Below are positions 32,623 through 42,040 of a stretch of DNA of 64,000 bases, in pieces. Under the pieces are notes generated by a model that was not told where the DNA came from, did no database searches, and saw nothing but the letters and a program-made list of their open reading frames with translations. Both the position numbers and the translations under genes were made by a program. Origin of the DNA: Streptomyces sp. NRRL F-5126 (GTDB taxonomy: Bacteria; Actinomycetota; Actinomycetes; Streptomycetales; Streptomycetaceae). The stretch is taken from assembly GCF_000721265.1 (NCBI RefSeq), contig NZ_JOFZ01000012.1, positions 62,001 to 126,000 of the forward strand. The letters are read 5' to 3'. Each line of letters opens with the position of its first letter. Position 1 is the stretch's first letter.

Positions 32623-33383
32623 GCCGTCGCGCCTCCCTTCACGTATGCCTCGTAGCCCTCGTTCTCCAGCTTGTCGGCGAGCTCGGCGCCGCCGGACTCG
32701 GCGATGCGGCCCTGCGCGAACACGTGGACGAAGTCGGGCTTGATGTAGCGGAGGATCCGCGTGTAGTGGGTGATCAGCAGCGTGCCGACCGACCCGGTCT
32801 CGCGGACGCGGTTGACGCCCTCGGAGACGATGCGCAGGGCGTCGACGTCGAGCCCGGAGTCGGTCTCGTCGAGGATCGCGATGCGCGGCTTGAGCAGTTC
32901 AAGCTGGAGGATCTCGTGGCGCTTCTTCTCGCCGCCGGAGAAGCCCTCGTTCACGTTGCGCTCGGCGAAGGCCGGGTCGATCTGGAGGTTCTCCATCGTC
33001 TCCTTGACCTCCTTCACCCAGGTCCGCAGCTTGGGGGCCTCGCCGCGGATCGCGGTGGCGGACGTGCGCAGGAAGTTGGAGACGGAGACGCCGGGCACCT
33101 CGACCGGGTACTGCATGGCGAGGAAGACGCCGGCCCGGGCGCGCTCGTCGACGGTCATCGCGAGGACGTCCTCGCCGTCGAGCGTCACGGTGCCGCCGGT
33201 GATCGTGTACTTGGGGTGGCCCGCGAGGGAGTAGGCGAGGGTCGACTTGCCGGAGCCGTTGGGGCCCATGATGGCGTGCGTCTCGCCCTGCTTGACGGTC
33301 AGGTCGACGCCCTTGAGGATCTCGCGGGGGCCGTTTTCCGCATCGACGGTGACGTGCAGGTCGTTGATTTCGAGCGTTGCCAT
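32619..33383 (-). CDS. sufC: Fe-S assembly ATPase SufC
   Basis: A 254-residue ABC-type ATPase of the SufBCD scaffold. Walker A is GPNGSGKST, the signature is FSGGEKKRHEIL, and Walker B with the SufC-typical ILDETDSGLD is present. It is soluble with no transmembrane partner. ATG 33383 begins MATLEIND. It lies 7 bases after the Rieske gene stop and overlaps sufS. Confidence 0.97.
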   Translation of the reverse strand: MATLEINDLHVTVDAENGPREILKGVDLTVKQGETHAIMGPNGSGKSTLAYSLAGHPKYTITGGTVTLDGEDVLAMTVDERARAGVFLAMQYPVEVPGVSVSNFLRTSATAIRGEAPKLRTWVKEVKETMENLQIDPAFAERNVNEGFSGGEKKRHEILQLELLKPRIAILDETDSGLDVDALRIVSEGVNRVRETGSVGTLLITHYTRILRYIKPDFVHVFAQGRIAESGGAELADKLENEGYEAYVKGGATA

Positions 33384-33390
33384 GGGTGAC

Positions 33391-33708
33391 TCAGGACTCC
33401 TGGGTGACGGAGACGAGCACATCGTCCCCTTGGATCTGTACGGGGTATACGGGGACGGGGCGGGTCGCGGGCAGCCCCGACGGCTTGCCGGTGCGCAGGT
33501 CGAAGCTGGAGCCGTGCAGCCAGCACTCGATCTGGCAGTCCTCGACCTCGCCCTCCGAGAGCGAGACGTTGGCGTGCGAGCAGATGTCGTTGATCGCGAA
33601 CACCTCGCCCCCGGTGCGGACGACGGAGACGGGGGTGCCGTCGACCTCGACGAGCTTGGGCGTGTCCTCTTCGAGGTCGCTCAGCGCGCAGACGCGGACG
33701 AAGGCCAT
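33391..33708 (-). CDS. Rieske-type non-haem ferredoxin in the suf operon
   Basis: A 105-residue Rieske [2Fe-2S] protein. Ligands are Cys/His in CSHANVSL and Cys/His in CWLHGSSFD. It resembles bifunctional-dioxygenase ferredoxin subunits, probably donating electrons during cluster assembly (inference). The ATG overlaps the sufD stop (ATGA). Presence between sufD and sufC is standard for actinobacteria. Confidence 0.93.
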   Translation of the reverse strand: MAFVRVCALSDLEEDTPKLVEVDGTPVSVVRTGGEVFAINDICSHANVSLSEGEVEDCQIECWLHGSSFDLRTGKPSGLPATRPVPVYPVQIQGDDVLVSVTQES

Positions 33709-34928
33709 CAGACGGTGGCCTCCAGCTCTGTCTCGATCTTGGCGAGCAGGCGCTCCTCGACGTCGGGCAGGCCGATCTTCTGGACGAGCTCGGCGAAGAA
33801 CCCGCGGACCACGAGGCGGCGCGCCTCGCTCTCCGGGATGCCGCGCGCCATCAGGTAGAACAGCTGCTCGTCGTCGAAGCGGCCGGTGGCCGACGCGTGT
33901 CCCGCGCCCGCGATCTCGCCGGTCTCGATCTCCAGATTCGGCACCGAGTCGACCCGCGCGCCGTCCGTGAGGACGAGGTTGCGGTTCATCTCGTAGGTGT
34001 CCGTGCCCTCGGCCACGGCCCTGATGAGCACGTCGCCGATCCACACCGCGTGCGCCGCGTCGCCCTGCAGGGCGCCCTTGTAGGCCACGTCGGACTTGCA
34101 GTGCGGCGCCGTGTGGTCGACGAAGAGCCGGTGCTCCTGGTGCTGTCCCTGGTCGGTGAAGTACAGGCCGAACAGCTCGGCCTCGCCGCCGGGGCCCGCG
34201 TACTCGACGCGCGGGTGCAGCCGGACGACGTCGCCGCCGAAGGTGACGACGACGGACTTGAAGGAGGCGTCCCTGCCCAGGCGCGCGTTGTGCTGGGCGA
34301 CGTGGACGGCCTTGTCGTCCCAGTCCTGCACGGAGACGACGGTCAGCTTGGCGCCGTCGCCGACGAGGAAGTCGACGTTGGCCGCGACGACCGCGTCCCC
34401 GGTGTGGTCGAGCACGACGACGGCCTCCGCGAAGGCGCCGAGCTCGACCACCAGGTGGGCGAAGGCGGTGCCGCCCTGGCCGTGCACGGCGACCCTGACC
34501 GGCTCCGTGAGCACGGTCTCCTTGGGGACGCTGACCACGGAGGCCTTCTCGAAGGACGAGTAGGCCTGCGCGGCGACCCGGTCGGCCGGCACGCCTGCCT
34601 TGCCGACGCGCGGGTCGTCGCGGCCCACCGTCTCCTGCGTGACACCGTCGGGCGCCACCACGTCGACGCGGATGCCGCCGTCGGCGACGGCGGTGCCGTC
34701 GTGGAGGCCGCGCAGGCGTTCGAGCGGCGTGAACCGCCATTCCTCCTCACGGCCGTGCGGCACGGGGAAGTCGCCGACGTCGTAGGAGGGCGGCGCGCTC
34801 ATGCGGGTGGCCACGGTGGATTCCGCGGCCACCGCGATGGCGCCGGTTGTGGTGGAACCAGCGGGCGTGGTTCCCCCCTGGGTCGGTGCCTTTACGGCAT
34901 CCTCGGGGGCGTTTCGGGCCTCGGCCAT
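33708..34928 (-). CDS. sufD: Fe-S assembly protein SufD
   Basis: A 406-residue scaffold subunit. The first 45 residues are low-complexity, then FPVPHGREEEWRFTPL begins the conserved domain. The C-terminal beta-helix and HASATGRFDDEQLFYLMARGI resemble SufB, its partner. With SufB and SufC it forms the SufBC2D assembly. ATG 34928, 61 bases after sufB; overlaps the Rieske gene by 1 base. Confidence 0.95.
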   Translation of the reverse strand: MAEARNAPEDAVKAPTQGGTTPAGSTTTGAIAVAAESTVATRMSAPPSYDVGDFPVPHGREEEWRFTPLERLRGLHDGTAVADGGIRVDVVAPDGVTQETVGRDDPRVGKAGVPADRVAAQAYSSFEKASVVSVPKETVLTEPVRVAVHGQGGTAFAHLVVELGAFAEAVVVLDHTGDAVVAANVDFLVGDGAKLTVVSVQDWDDKAVHVAQHNARLGRDASFKSVVVTFGGDVVRLHPRVEYAGPGGEAELFGLYFTDQGQHQEHRLFVDHTAPHCKSDVAYKGALQGDAAHAVWIGDVLIRAVAEGTDTYEMNRNLVLTDGARVDSVPNLEIETGEIAGAGHASATGRFDDEQLFYLMARGIPESEARRLVVRGFFAELVQKIGLPDVEERLLAKIETELEATV

Positions 34929-34989
34929 GGCTGTCGTCGTGTTCTCTCTGTCTTCGGGTGCTGTCGGGGTGGGGCGGGGGCTCGCGGCG

Positions 34990-36411
34990 TCAGCCGACCG
35001 CGCCCTCCATCTGGAGCTCGATCAGCCGGTTGAGTTCCAGCGCGTACTCCATCGGCAGCTCCTTGGCGATGGGCTCGACGAAGCCGCGCACGATCATCGC
35101 CATCGCCTCGAACTCGGACAGGCCGCGGCTCATCAGGTAGAAGAGCTGGTCCTCGGAGACCTTGGAGACGGTCGCCTCGTGGCCCATGGACACGTCGTCC
35201 TCGCGGACGTCCACGTAGGGGTACGTGTCGGAGCGGGAGACGGTGTCGACGAGCAGCGCGTCGCACAGGACGTTGGACTTGGAGCCCTCGGCGCCCTCGC
35301 CGATCTCGATCAGGCCGCGGTAGGACGTGCGGCCACCGCCGCGCGCCACCGACTTGGAGACGATGTTGGACGACGTGTTCGGCGCCATGTGCACCATCTT
35401 CGCGCCGGCGTCCTGGTGCTGGCCCTCGCCCGCGAACGCGATGGAGAGCGTCTCGCCCTTGGCGTGCTCGCCCATCAGGTAGACGGCCGGGTACTTCATG
35501 GTGACCTTGGAGCCGATGTTGCCGTCGACCCACTCCATCGTCGCGCCCTCGTAGGCCACGGCGCGCTTGGTGACCAGGTTGTAGACGTTGCTCGACCAGT
35601 TCTGGATCGTCGTGTAGCGGCAGCGGCCGCCCTTCTTGACGATGATCTCGACGACGGCGCTGTGCAGCGAGTCGGACGAGTAGATCGGCGCGGTGCAGCC
35701 CTCGACGTAGTGGACGTAGGCGTCCTCGTCGACGATGATCAGCGTCCGCTCGAACTGGCCCATGTTCTCCGTGTTGATGCGGAAGTAGGCCTGCAGCGGG
35801 ATGTCGACGTGCACACCCTTCGGCACGTAGATGAACGAGCCGCCGGACCACACGGCCGTGTTCAGCGACGCGAACTTGTTGTCGCCGACCGGGATGACCG
35901 TGCCGAAGTACTCCTTGAACAGCTCCGGGTGCTCCTTGAGCGCCGTGTCGGTGTCCTGGAAGATGACGCCCTGCGACTCCAGGTCCTCGCGGATCTGGTG
36001 GTAGACGACCTCGGACTCGTACTGCGCGGCGACACCGGCGACGAGGCGCTGCTTCTCCGCCTCGGGGATGCCGAGCCTGTCGTAGGTGTTCTTGATGTCC
36101 TCGGGCAGTTCCTCCCAGGACTCCGCCTGCTTCTCCGTGGAGCGCACGAAGTACTTGATGTTGTCGAAGTCGATGCCGGAGAGGTCCGAGCCCCAGTTGG
36201 GCATGGGCTTCTTGCCGAAGAGCTTGAGGCCCTTGAGGCGCAGCTTCAGCATCCACTCGGGCTCGTTCTTCTTCGCCGAGATGTCGCGGACGACCTCTTC
36301 GGAGAGGCCGCGCTTGGCGGCGGCGCCGGCGGCGTCGGAGTCGGCCCAGCCGAACTCGTACGTGCCCAGGCCCTCCAGTTCGGGGTGGGCGGTCTCCGTG
36401 GGGAGCGTCAT
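34990..36411 (-). CDS. sufB: Fe-S assembly protein SufB
   Basis: A 473-residue SufB. Conserved blocks are [20 protein letters not shown], the [21 protein letters not shown] core and the C-terminal [21 protein letters not shown]. It carries the site of cluster assembly. ATG 36411 has GGGAGGAA 6 bases upstream and overlaps the sufR-type stop (ATGA). Upstream in-frame residues belong to the overlapping regulator in another frame and are excluded. Confidence 0.96.
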   Translation of the reverse strand: MTLPTETAHPELEGLGTYEFGWADSDAAGAAAKRGLSEEVVRDISAKKNEPEWMLKLRLKGLKLFGKKPMPNWGSDLSGIDFDNIKYFVRSTEKQAESWEELPEDIKNTYDRLGIPEAEKQRLVAGVAAQYESEVVYHQIREDLESQGVIFQDTDTALKEHPELFKEYFGTVIPVGDNKFASLNTAVWSGGSFIYVPKGVHVDIPLQAYFRINTENMGQFERTLIIVDEDAYVHYVEGCTAPIYSSDSLHSAVVEIIVKKGGRCRYTTIQNWSSNVYNLVTKRAVAYEGATMEWVDGNIGSKVTMKYPAVYLMGEHAKGETLSIAFAGEGQHQDAGAKMVHMAPNTSSNIVSKSVARGGGRTSYRGLIEIGEGAEGSKSNVLCDALLVDTVSRSDTYPYVDVREDDVSMGHEATVSKVSEDQLFYLMSRGLSEFEAMAMIVRGFVEPIAKELPMEYALELNRLIELQMEGAVG

Positions 36412-37148
36412 GCGGGGTTCCTCCCGGCTGTGCTTTGGGTGGTGGGGGTGGTCTGCGGGGCGGCGCCGTGCGGCGTCCGCGGGATGAAGGTCGTGCACAC
36501 GCCGTCGCCGTGCGCGATGGTCGCGAGCCGCTGTACGTGAGTACCCAGGAGATGGGAGAAGGCCTCCGTCTCCGCCTCGCACAGCTGCGGGAACTGCTCG
36601 GCGACGTGGGCGACCGGGCAGTGGTGCTGGCACAGCTGCTCGCCCGCACCGCCGGGCGCGGAGCGCGCGGCCGCCGCGTAGCCGTCCGCGCTGAGCGCGT
36701 CGGCGAGCGCCGCCGCGCGGCCCTCCGGGTCCGCCTCGCCGACGGGCGCGCGGTAGGGGTCGGTCTGGGCAGCCGCCCTGGCGCGGGCGAAGGCGGCGAC
36801 CGCCGCCTCGCCGCGCTCGCCGCCGCCCGCGGCGGAGGCGATCCAGTGCAGGGCGTCGGCCGCGAGCTTGTCGTAGGACTGGTCGAAGGCGTCCCTGCCG
36901 CAGTCGGTGAGCGCGAAGACCTTCGCCGGCCTGCCGCGCCCGCGCGAGCCGTAGACCCGCTTGTCGCGGGGCTCCACGACGGCGTCGGCCACCAGGGCGT
37001 CCAGGTGGCGGCGCACGGCGGCGGCCGTCAGGCCGAGGCGGTCCGCGAGCTCGGCCACCGTCGAGGGGCCGTGGTCCAGGATGGAGCGCGCGACCCGGCC
37101 TCGCGTGGAGTGCTCACCGGTCGCGGGGTCGTCCTGCGGGATTCCCAT
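36408..37148 (-). CDS. sufR: SufR-type Fe-S-sensing transcriptional repressor
   Basis: A 246-residue regulator. The winged helix [29 protein letters not shown] is N-terminal. A cysteine cluster [21 protein letters not shown] near residue 190 matches the [4Fe-4S] ligands of SufR, and VCTTFIP follows. It represses suf when clusters are sufficient. ATG 37148 has GGGAGGAGG 6 bases upstream; an in-frame GTG at 37184 lacks a ribosome site and overlaps a palindrome. It overlaps sufB by 4 bases. Confidence 0.9.
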   Translation of the reverse strand: MGIPQDDPATGEHSTRGRVARSILDHGPSTVAELADRLGLTAAAVRRHLDALVADAVVEPRDKRVYGSRGRGRPAKVFALTDCGRDAFDQSYDKLAADALHWIASAAGGGERGEAAVAAFARARAAAQTDPYRAPVGEADPEGRAAALADALSADGYAAAARSAPGGAGEQLCQHHCPVAHVAEQFPQLCEAETEAFSHLLGTHVQRLATIAHGDGVCTTFIPRTPHGAAPQTTPTTQSTAGRNPA

Positions 37149-37182
37149 GAGGGCCTCCTCCCGAGCCTCGCCGACTTTTTTC

Positions 37183-37195
37183 ACAATGACATTGT
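37183..37195. promoter_or_regulatory. Palindrome upstream of sufR
   Basis: ACAATG-A-CATTGT, a 13-base perfect palindrome 35 bases before the chosen sufR start. It fits an autoregulatory SufR operator. It overlaps the alternative GTG start at 37184. Confidence 0.55.
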
Positions 37196-37256
37196 TGCGT
37201 AATTCCCTCGGCAGTGACAACCACGTTCCGCCACGATCACCGGTGGACTGCGTCAC

Positions 37257-37270
37257 TTAGGGTCACCTAA
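37257..37270. promoter_or_regulatory. Partial iron-box-like sequence between sufR and the ABC transporter
   Basis: TTAGGGTCACCTAA matches 13 of the last 14 bases of the IdeR/DmdR-type iron box ending TTAGGCTCACCTAA; the first five bases of the 19-base box are not conserved. It lies in the divergent region and could act on either gene. Confidence 0.4.
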
Positions 37271-37327
37271 CGACAGGGGTGCGGACCCGTGGTCGGGTGC
37301 CGCCGCCGCGCTGCCTACACTTCGGGC

Positions 37328-38275
37328 ATGCACAGCGACTGTCCGGCCGGCGGGCCCGAACCCGTCGTGTCGATCGAGGGCCTGGTCAAGCGCTACGGGG
37401 ACAAGACCGCCGTGGACGGCCTGGACCTGCTGGTGCGCGCGGGCACCGTGACCGCGGTGCTCGGGCCGAACGGCGCGGGCAAGACGACCACCGTCGAGAC
37501 CTGCGAGGGCTACCGAAGGCCCGACGCGGGCACCGTACGCGTGCTCGGCCTCGATCCGGTGGCGGACGCGGCCCGGCTGCGGCCCAGGATCGGCGTGATG
37601 CTCCAGTCGGGTGGCGTGTACTCCGGCGCGCGCGCCGAGGAGATGCTGCGGCACATGGCGAAGCTGCACGCGAACCCGCTCGACGTGGACGCCCTGATCG
37701 AGCGCCTCGGGCTCGGCTCGTGCGGCCGCACGAGCTACCGGCGGCTGTCCGGCGGCCAGCGCCAGCGCCTCGCCCTCGCGCTCGCCGTCGTCGGCCGCCC
37801 CGAGCTCGTCTTCCTCGACGAGCCGACCGCGGGCCTCGACCCGCAGGCGCGCCGCGCGACCTGGGACCTGGTGCGCGAGCTGCGCGCCGACGGCGTCTCC
37901 ACCGTCCTGACAACGCACTTCATGGACGAGGCCGAGAGCCTCAGCGACGACGTGGTCATCGTGGACGCCGGGCGCGTCGTCGCCCAGGGCGACCCGGAGG
38001 AGCTGTGCAGGGGCGGCGCCGAGAACACGCTGCGCTTCACCGGGCGGCCGGGCCTCGACGTCGGCTCGCTGCTCAAGGCGCTGCCCGACGGCTCGTCGGC
38101 CGACGAGGTGACGTCGGGCTCGTATCGCATCACGGGCACCGTCGATCCGCAGCTGCTGGCCACCGTGACCTCCTGGTGCGCGCAGCACGGCGTGATGCCC
38201 GACGGCATCTCCGTCGAGCGGCACACGCTGGAGGACGTCTTCCTGGAACTGACCGGCAAGGAGCTGCGCCGATGA
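37328..38275 (+). CDS. ABC transporter ATP-binding protein (ABC-2 type exporter)
   Basis: A 315-residue ATPase. Walker A GPNGAGKTT, signature RRLSGGQRQRL, Walker B LVFLDEPTAGLD and the H-loop TTHFMDEAE are intact. The C-terminal extension (about 230-315) is typical of drug or polyketide exporters of the DrrA type. ATG 37328. It overlaps the permease by 4 bases (ATGA). Divergent from sufR; substrate unknown. Confidence 0.92.
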   Translation: MHSDCPAGGPEPVVSIEGLVKRYGDKTAVDGLDLLVRAGTVTAVLGPNGAGKTTTVETCEGYRRPDAGTVRVLGLDPVADAARLRPRIGVMLQSGGVYSGARAEEMLRHMAKLHANPLDVDALIERLGLGSCGRTSYRRLSGGQRQRLALALAVVGRPELVFLDEPTAGLDPQARRATWDLVRELRADGVSTVLTTHFMDEAESLSDDVVIVDAGRVVAQGDPEELCRGGAENTLRFTGRPGLDVGSLLKALPDGSSADEVTSGSYRITGTVDPQLLATVTSWCAQHGVMPDGISVERHTLEDVFLELTGKELRR

Positions 38276-39069
38276 GCACCACGGCCGACACCGCGAGCAC
38301 CGTCGGCACGGGCACGTACGCACCCGCCCCGGGCGCGGCGCCGCTGACCCGGATGATCGCGGCGCAGACCGCGTTCGAGACGAAGCTGCTGCTGCGCAAC
38401 GGCGAGCAGCTGCTGCTCACCGCGATCATCCCCTCACTGCTGCTCGTGCTGTTCTCGACGGTCGACATCGTCGACACCGGCAGCGGCAGCTCCGTCGACT
38501 TCCTCGCGCCCGGCATCCTCGCCCTCGCGGTGATGTCCACCGCCTTCACGGGGCAGGCCATCGCGACGGGCTTCGACCGGCGCTACGGCGTGCTCAAGCG
38601 GCTCGGCGCGTCTCCGCTGCCCCGGTGGGGGCTGATGACGGCCAAGACGCTGTGCGTACTAGTCACGGAGGTCCTCCAGGTCGCCCTGCTGGCCGTGATC
38701 GCGCTGCTGCTGGGCTGGTCGCCGCACGGCGGCGCGGGCGCGGTGATCCTGCTGCTCGTCCTCGGCACGGCGGCCTTCTCCGGGCTCGGCCTGCTGATGG
38801 CGGGCACGCTCAAGGCGGAGGTCACGCTCGCGGCGGCGAACCTCGTGTTCATCCTGCTGCTGGTGGCCGGCGGGGTGGTCGTGCCGCTCGGCAAGTTCCC
38901 CGACGGGGCGCGCGAGGTGCTGCAGCTGCTGCCGATCTCCGCGCTCTCCGACGGGCTGCGCGACGTGCTCCAGCACGGCGCGTCGATGCCCTGGGGCGAC
39001 GTCGGCATCCTCGGCGTGTGGACGGTGCTCGGCCTGGGCGCGGCGGGCGCGTTCTTCCGCTGGGAGTAG
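38272..39069 (+). CDS. ABC-2 type transporter permease
   Basis: A 265-residue membrane subunit with about six hydrophobic helices, including LLTAIIPSLLLVLFS and LVFILLLVAGGVVVPLG, the latter resembling the ABC-2 signature region with GKFPDGAREVLQLLPISALSDGLR. It pairs with the upstream ATPase through an ATGA overlap. Together they form a two-gene exporter; in related strains this pair sits beside ctaA. Substrate unknown. Confidence 0.92.
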   Translation: MSTTADTASTVGTGTYAPAPGAAPLTRMIAAQTAFETKLLLRNGEQLLLTAIIPSLLLVLFSTVDIVDTGSGSSVDFLAPGILALAVMSTAFTGQAIATGFDRRYGVLKRLGASPLPRWGLMTAKTLCVLVTEVLQVALLAVIALLLGWSPHGGAGAVILLLVLGTAAFSGLGLLMAGTLKAEVTLAAANLVFILLLVAGGVVVPLGKFPDGAREVLQLLPISALSDGLRDVLQHGASMPWGDVGILGVWTVLGLGAAGAFFRWE

Positions 39070-39156
39070 ACCTTTCGCACCGCCCCGCGCGGACGTCCGC
39101 GGTGGCGCGCACCCCCTCGTGAAAACCCGCACAAGCGGCCGCATACGATGTCTTTC

Positions 39157-40155
39157 ATGCCGAACGTCTCCCGGGCGGACGTGGCCGAAGCGGCCCGCAA
39201 CCCCCTGGCCTACCTGGCCGCGCACTGGACGCCGCAGGACCGCCTGGTCCGCTACTCGCTGCTGGCGGCGGTCATGATGAGCGCGATCATCGTCGTCACC
39301 GGCGGTGCCGTACGGCTCACCAGCTCGGGCCTCGGCTGCCCGACCTGGCCCAAGTGCTCCGACGCGAGCCTCACCGCGACGCCCACGCTCGGCCTGCACG
39401 GGGCGATCGAGTTCAGCAACCGCATGCTGACGGACCTGCTGTGCGTCGTGGTCGGCTGGGCCATCGTCGTGGCCCGCTGCGCGAAGCCGCGCAGGAGGAG
39501 CGTCACCCGGCTGGCCTGGTCGCAGTTCTGGCTGGTCGTGGCGAACGCGGTGCTCGGCGGCATCACCGTGCTGGTGAAGCTGAACCCGTGGACGGTGGCC
39601 GGGCACCTGATGCTCGCCATGGTCTTCGTGACCGTCACCACGCTGACCTGGCTGCGCTTTCGTGAGGGCGACCTTCCCGCCAGGCCGCGCGCGCCCCTGC
39701 CGCTGCGCCGTCTGGCCGCGTGGACGGTCGTCACCACGGCCGTGCTGATCGCGGCGGGCACCGGCGCGACCGGCTCGGGCATCCACGCCGGCGACAGCAG
39801 CGACGTGCCGCGCATGCCGTTCGACTGGATCGACACGGTGTACGTGCACGGCGGCCTCGCCTGCCTCGTCGTCGCGATGTCCGCAGCCCTGTGGATCGGC
39901 CTGCACGTCGTCGACGCCCCGCACGACACGCGCGTGCTCGCCCGCAACTTCCTGTTCGTCCTGCTCGCGCAGGGCGTGGTGGGCGTCGTCCAGTCGGTCA
40001 CGGGCGTGCCGGAGCTGCTGGTGGCCGTGCACATGCTGGGCATCTGCGCGGTGTGGGTCGGCGTCCTGCGCGTCACGCTCAGCCTGCGTGAACGCCCCCG
40101 CGACACGCCCGCGCTCCCCGCCCAGTCGGAGCCCCCGCTCGCCGCGACGGTCTGA
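39157..40155 (+). CDS. ctaA: Heme A synthase CtaA
   Basis: A 332-residue membrane enzyme that oxidises heme O to heme A for cytochrome aa3 oxidase. Eight hydrophobic helices are visible. VTGGAVRLTSSGLGCPTWPKC carries the cysteine pair of the first loop. Haem-ligand histidines lie in LHGAIEF, AGHLML, VHGGLA and AVHMLG. ATG 39157 is preferred because TACGAT at 39144-39149 fits a -10 for a leaderless transcript; ATG 39148 overlaps that element. Its partner ctaB is at 47130. Confidence 0.9.
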   Translation: MPNVSRADVAEAARNPLAYLAAHWTPQDRLVRYSLLAAVMMSAIIVVTGGAVRLTSSGLGCPTWPKCSDASLTATPTLGLHGAIEFSNRMLTDLLCVVVGWAIVVARCAKPRRRSVTRLAWSQFWLVVANAVLGGITVLVKLNPWTVAGHLMLAMVFVTVTTLTWLRFREGDLPARPRAPLPLRRLAAWTVVTTAVLIAAGTGATGSGIHAGDSSDVPRMPFDWIDTVYVHGGLACLVVAMSAALWIGLHVVDAPHDTRVLARNFLFVLLAQGVVGVVQSVTGVPELLVAVHMLGICAVWVGVLRVTLSLRERPRDTPALPAQSEPPLAATV

Positions 40156-40170
40156 ACCGCCGGCAGCACG

Positions 40171-40214
40171 CGACGGCGGCCCGGCCCCCCTGCGTGGGGA
40201 CCGGGCCGCCGTCG
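40171..40214. terminator. Bidirectional terminator between ctaA and pgl
   Basis: 40171-40184 and 40201-40214 form a perfect 14 bp stem (CGACGGCGGCCCGG and its complement), with further C-G pairs inside the loop. It lies between convergent stop codons at 40155 and 40236. Confidence 0.85.
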
Positions 40215-40235
40215 TTCCGGCCGCGCGGAGCGCCG

Positions 40236-41021
40236 TCAGGCGGACGCCGGCGGGTACAGGTCCCTGGGGAGCTTCGAGGCCGCCGCCTCGTCGAGCAGCC
40301 ACAGAGTGCGTGCCCTGCCCGTGGCGCCGGCGGCGGGCGCCTGGATCTCGCCCGCCCCCGACAGTGCGATCTCCGCGGCCTCCGCCTTGTCCTCACCCGC
40401 CGCGAGCAGCCACACCTCGTGGGCGGCCCTGATGGCGGGCAGCGTGAACGAGACGCGCAGCGGCGGCGGCTTCGGCGCGCCGTGCACCGCCACGACCGTG
40501 CGCTCCGTCTCGCGCACGCCCGGCAGCTCGGGGAAGAGGGACGCCACGTGCGTGTCGGGCCCCACCCCCAGCATCAGGACGTCGAAGGACGGCACCTGTG
40601 CGTGGTCCTCCGGGCGCGCGGCGGCGGCCAGTTCGGCCGCATAGGCGGCCGCGGCCGCCTCGATGTCGCTCCCGTACGGGCCGCCCGCGGCCGGCATCGC
40701 GTGGACGCGACGCGGGTCGAGCGGCACGGCGTCAAGCAGCGCGTGCCGTGCCTGGGTGACGTTGCGCTCGGGGTCCCCCTCGGGCAGGAACCGCTCGTCG
40801 CCCCACCACAGTTCGAGCCGTGACCAGTCGACCGCGTCGCGGGCGGGCGACGACGCCAGGGCCGCAAGCAGCCCGTTGCCGTTGCGCCCGCCCGTCAGGA
40901 CGATCGAGGCGGTACCGCGCGACGCCTGGGCGTCCACGATCCTCGTGATCAGCCGCGCCGCCGCCGCGCTCGCCATCAGCTCCTTGTCGCGGTGGACGAC
41001 GAGCTGCGGCGCGGTGCTCAC
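40236..41021 (-). CDS. pgl: 6-Phosphogluconolactonase
   Basis: A 261-residue lactonase hydrolysing 6-phosphogluconolactone in the oxidative pentose phosphate pathway. The LTGGRNGNGLLAAL, WWGDERFLPEGDPERN and MLGVGPDTHVASLFP motifs are the family signatures. The GTG start overlaps the opcA stop (GTGA). Last gene of the tkt-tal-zwf-opcA-pgl operon. Confidence 0.95.
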   Translation of the reverse strand: MSTAPQLVVHRDKELMASAAAARLITRIVDAQASRGTASIVLTGGRNGNGLLAALASSPARDAVDWSRLELWWGDERFLPEGDPERNVTQARHALLDAVPLDPRRVHAMPAAGGPYGSDIEAAAAAYAAELAAAARPEDHAQVPSFDVLMLGVGPDTHVASLFPELPGVRETERTVVAVHGAPKPPPLRVSFTLPAIRAAHEVWLLAAGEDKAEAAEIALSGAGEIQAPAAGATGRARTLWLLDEAAASKLPRDLYPPASA

Positions 41022-42040
41022 TTGGCCGCCGCCTTCTTGGCCGCCGCCTTCTTGGCCGCCGCCTTCTTCGCGGGCGGCTCGGCCTGCTCGGTGCCGCCGG
41101 CCACGCCGCCGTCCGACTCGCGCAGCCGGTCCACGCCGAAGCGCAGCGTCGCCGCGTACGTCTCGTCCGGGTCGAGCCTGCGCAGCTCCTCCGCGATCAG
41201 CTCCGAGGTGTCGCGGCGGTTGAGCGCCACGGCGCGGTCGGGCTGGCCCTCGATGGAGAGCGTGGCGAGGGAGCCGTTCGCCCGGTCGATGGAGACGGGA
41301 CCGCACGTGGTCTCCATCCGCACCGCGGTGAGCCCGGGGCCCTTCGACACGGCGCGCCGCACCGGCACGCCGAGCCGCTCGGCCAGCCACATCGCCAGCA
41401 GCTCGCAGCTGGGGTTCTCCTCCTCGCCCTCCACCTCGACCGAGGTGACGTCGCAGGTCACCTGGTCGAGCGCGGCCGCGAGCATCGAGCGCCACGGGGT
41501 GATGCGGCTCCACGCCAGGTCGGTGTCGCCCGGCGTGTAGACGCTGGCGCGCTTCCTCAGCTCGTCGACCGGCCCCTCGGTGGCGTACGAGTCCGTGACG
41601 CGGCGCTGCGCGAGGGAGCCGAGCGGGTCCTTCGCGGGGTTGGCCGGCGCGTTCACCGGCCACCACACGACGACCGGCGCGTCGGCGAGCAGCAGCGGCA
41701 GCACCACCGACTGGGCGTGGTCGATGACCTCGCCGTACAGCCGAAGGACGACCGTCTCGCCGATGCCGGCGTCCTCGCCGACGCGCACCTCGGCGTCGAG
41801 GCGCGCGTTGGCACGGTCCCGCGGGGAGCGCGAGGGGCGCTTGACGACGACGAGCAGGCGCGAGGGGTGTTCCCTCGACGCGTCGCTCGCGGCCCTGAGC
41901 GCGTCGTACGCGTTCTCCTCGTCGGTGACGACGACCAGCGTGAGGACCATGCCGATGGCCGGCGAGCCGATGGCCCTGCGGCCCTGCACCAGCGCCTTGT
42001 TGATCTTGCTGGACGTGGTTTCCGTGAGGTCGATCTTCAT
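41018..42040 (-). CDS. opcA: Glucose-6-phosphate dehydrogenase assembly protein OpcA
   Basis: A 340-residue protein that in actinobacteria and cyanobacteria activates or assembles Zwf. [35 protein letters not shown] and CELLAMWLAERLGVPV are conserved blocks. The C-terminus is a lysine/alanine tail of three AAAKK-type repeats encoded by a 15-base tandem repeat. ATG overlaps the zwf stop by 4 bases (ATGA). Confidence 0.95.
   Translation of the reverse strand: MKIDLTETTSSKINKALVQGRRAIGSPAIGMVLTLVVVTDEENAYDALRAASDASREHPSRLLVVVKRPSRSPRDRANARLDAEVRVGEDAGIGETVVLRLYGEVIDHAQSVVLPLLLADAPVVVWWPVNAPANPAKDPLGSLAQRRVTDSYATEGPVDELRKRASVYTPGDTDLAWSRITPWRSMLAAALDQVTCDVTSVEVEGEEENPSCELLAMWLAERLGVPVRRAVSKGPGLTAVRMETTCGPVSIDRANGSLATLSIEGQPDRAVALNRRDTSELIAEELRRLDPDETYAATLRFGVDRLRESDGGVAGGTEQAEPPAKKAAAKKAAAKKAAAK
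41022..41067 (-). repeat. 15-base tandem repeat encoding the OpcA lysine-alanine tail
   Basis: Three near-exact copies of a 15-base unit (GCCGCCTTCTTGGCC on the plus strand) encode AAAKK repeats at the OpcA C-terminus. Such units are prone to copy-number change. Confidence 0.8.
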
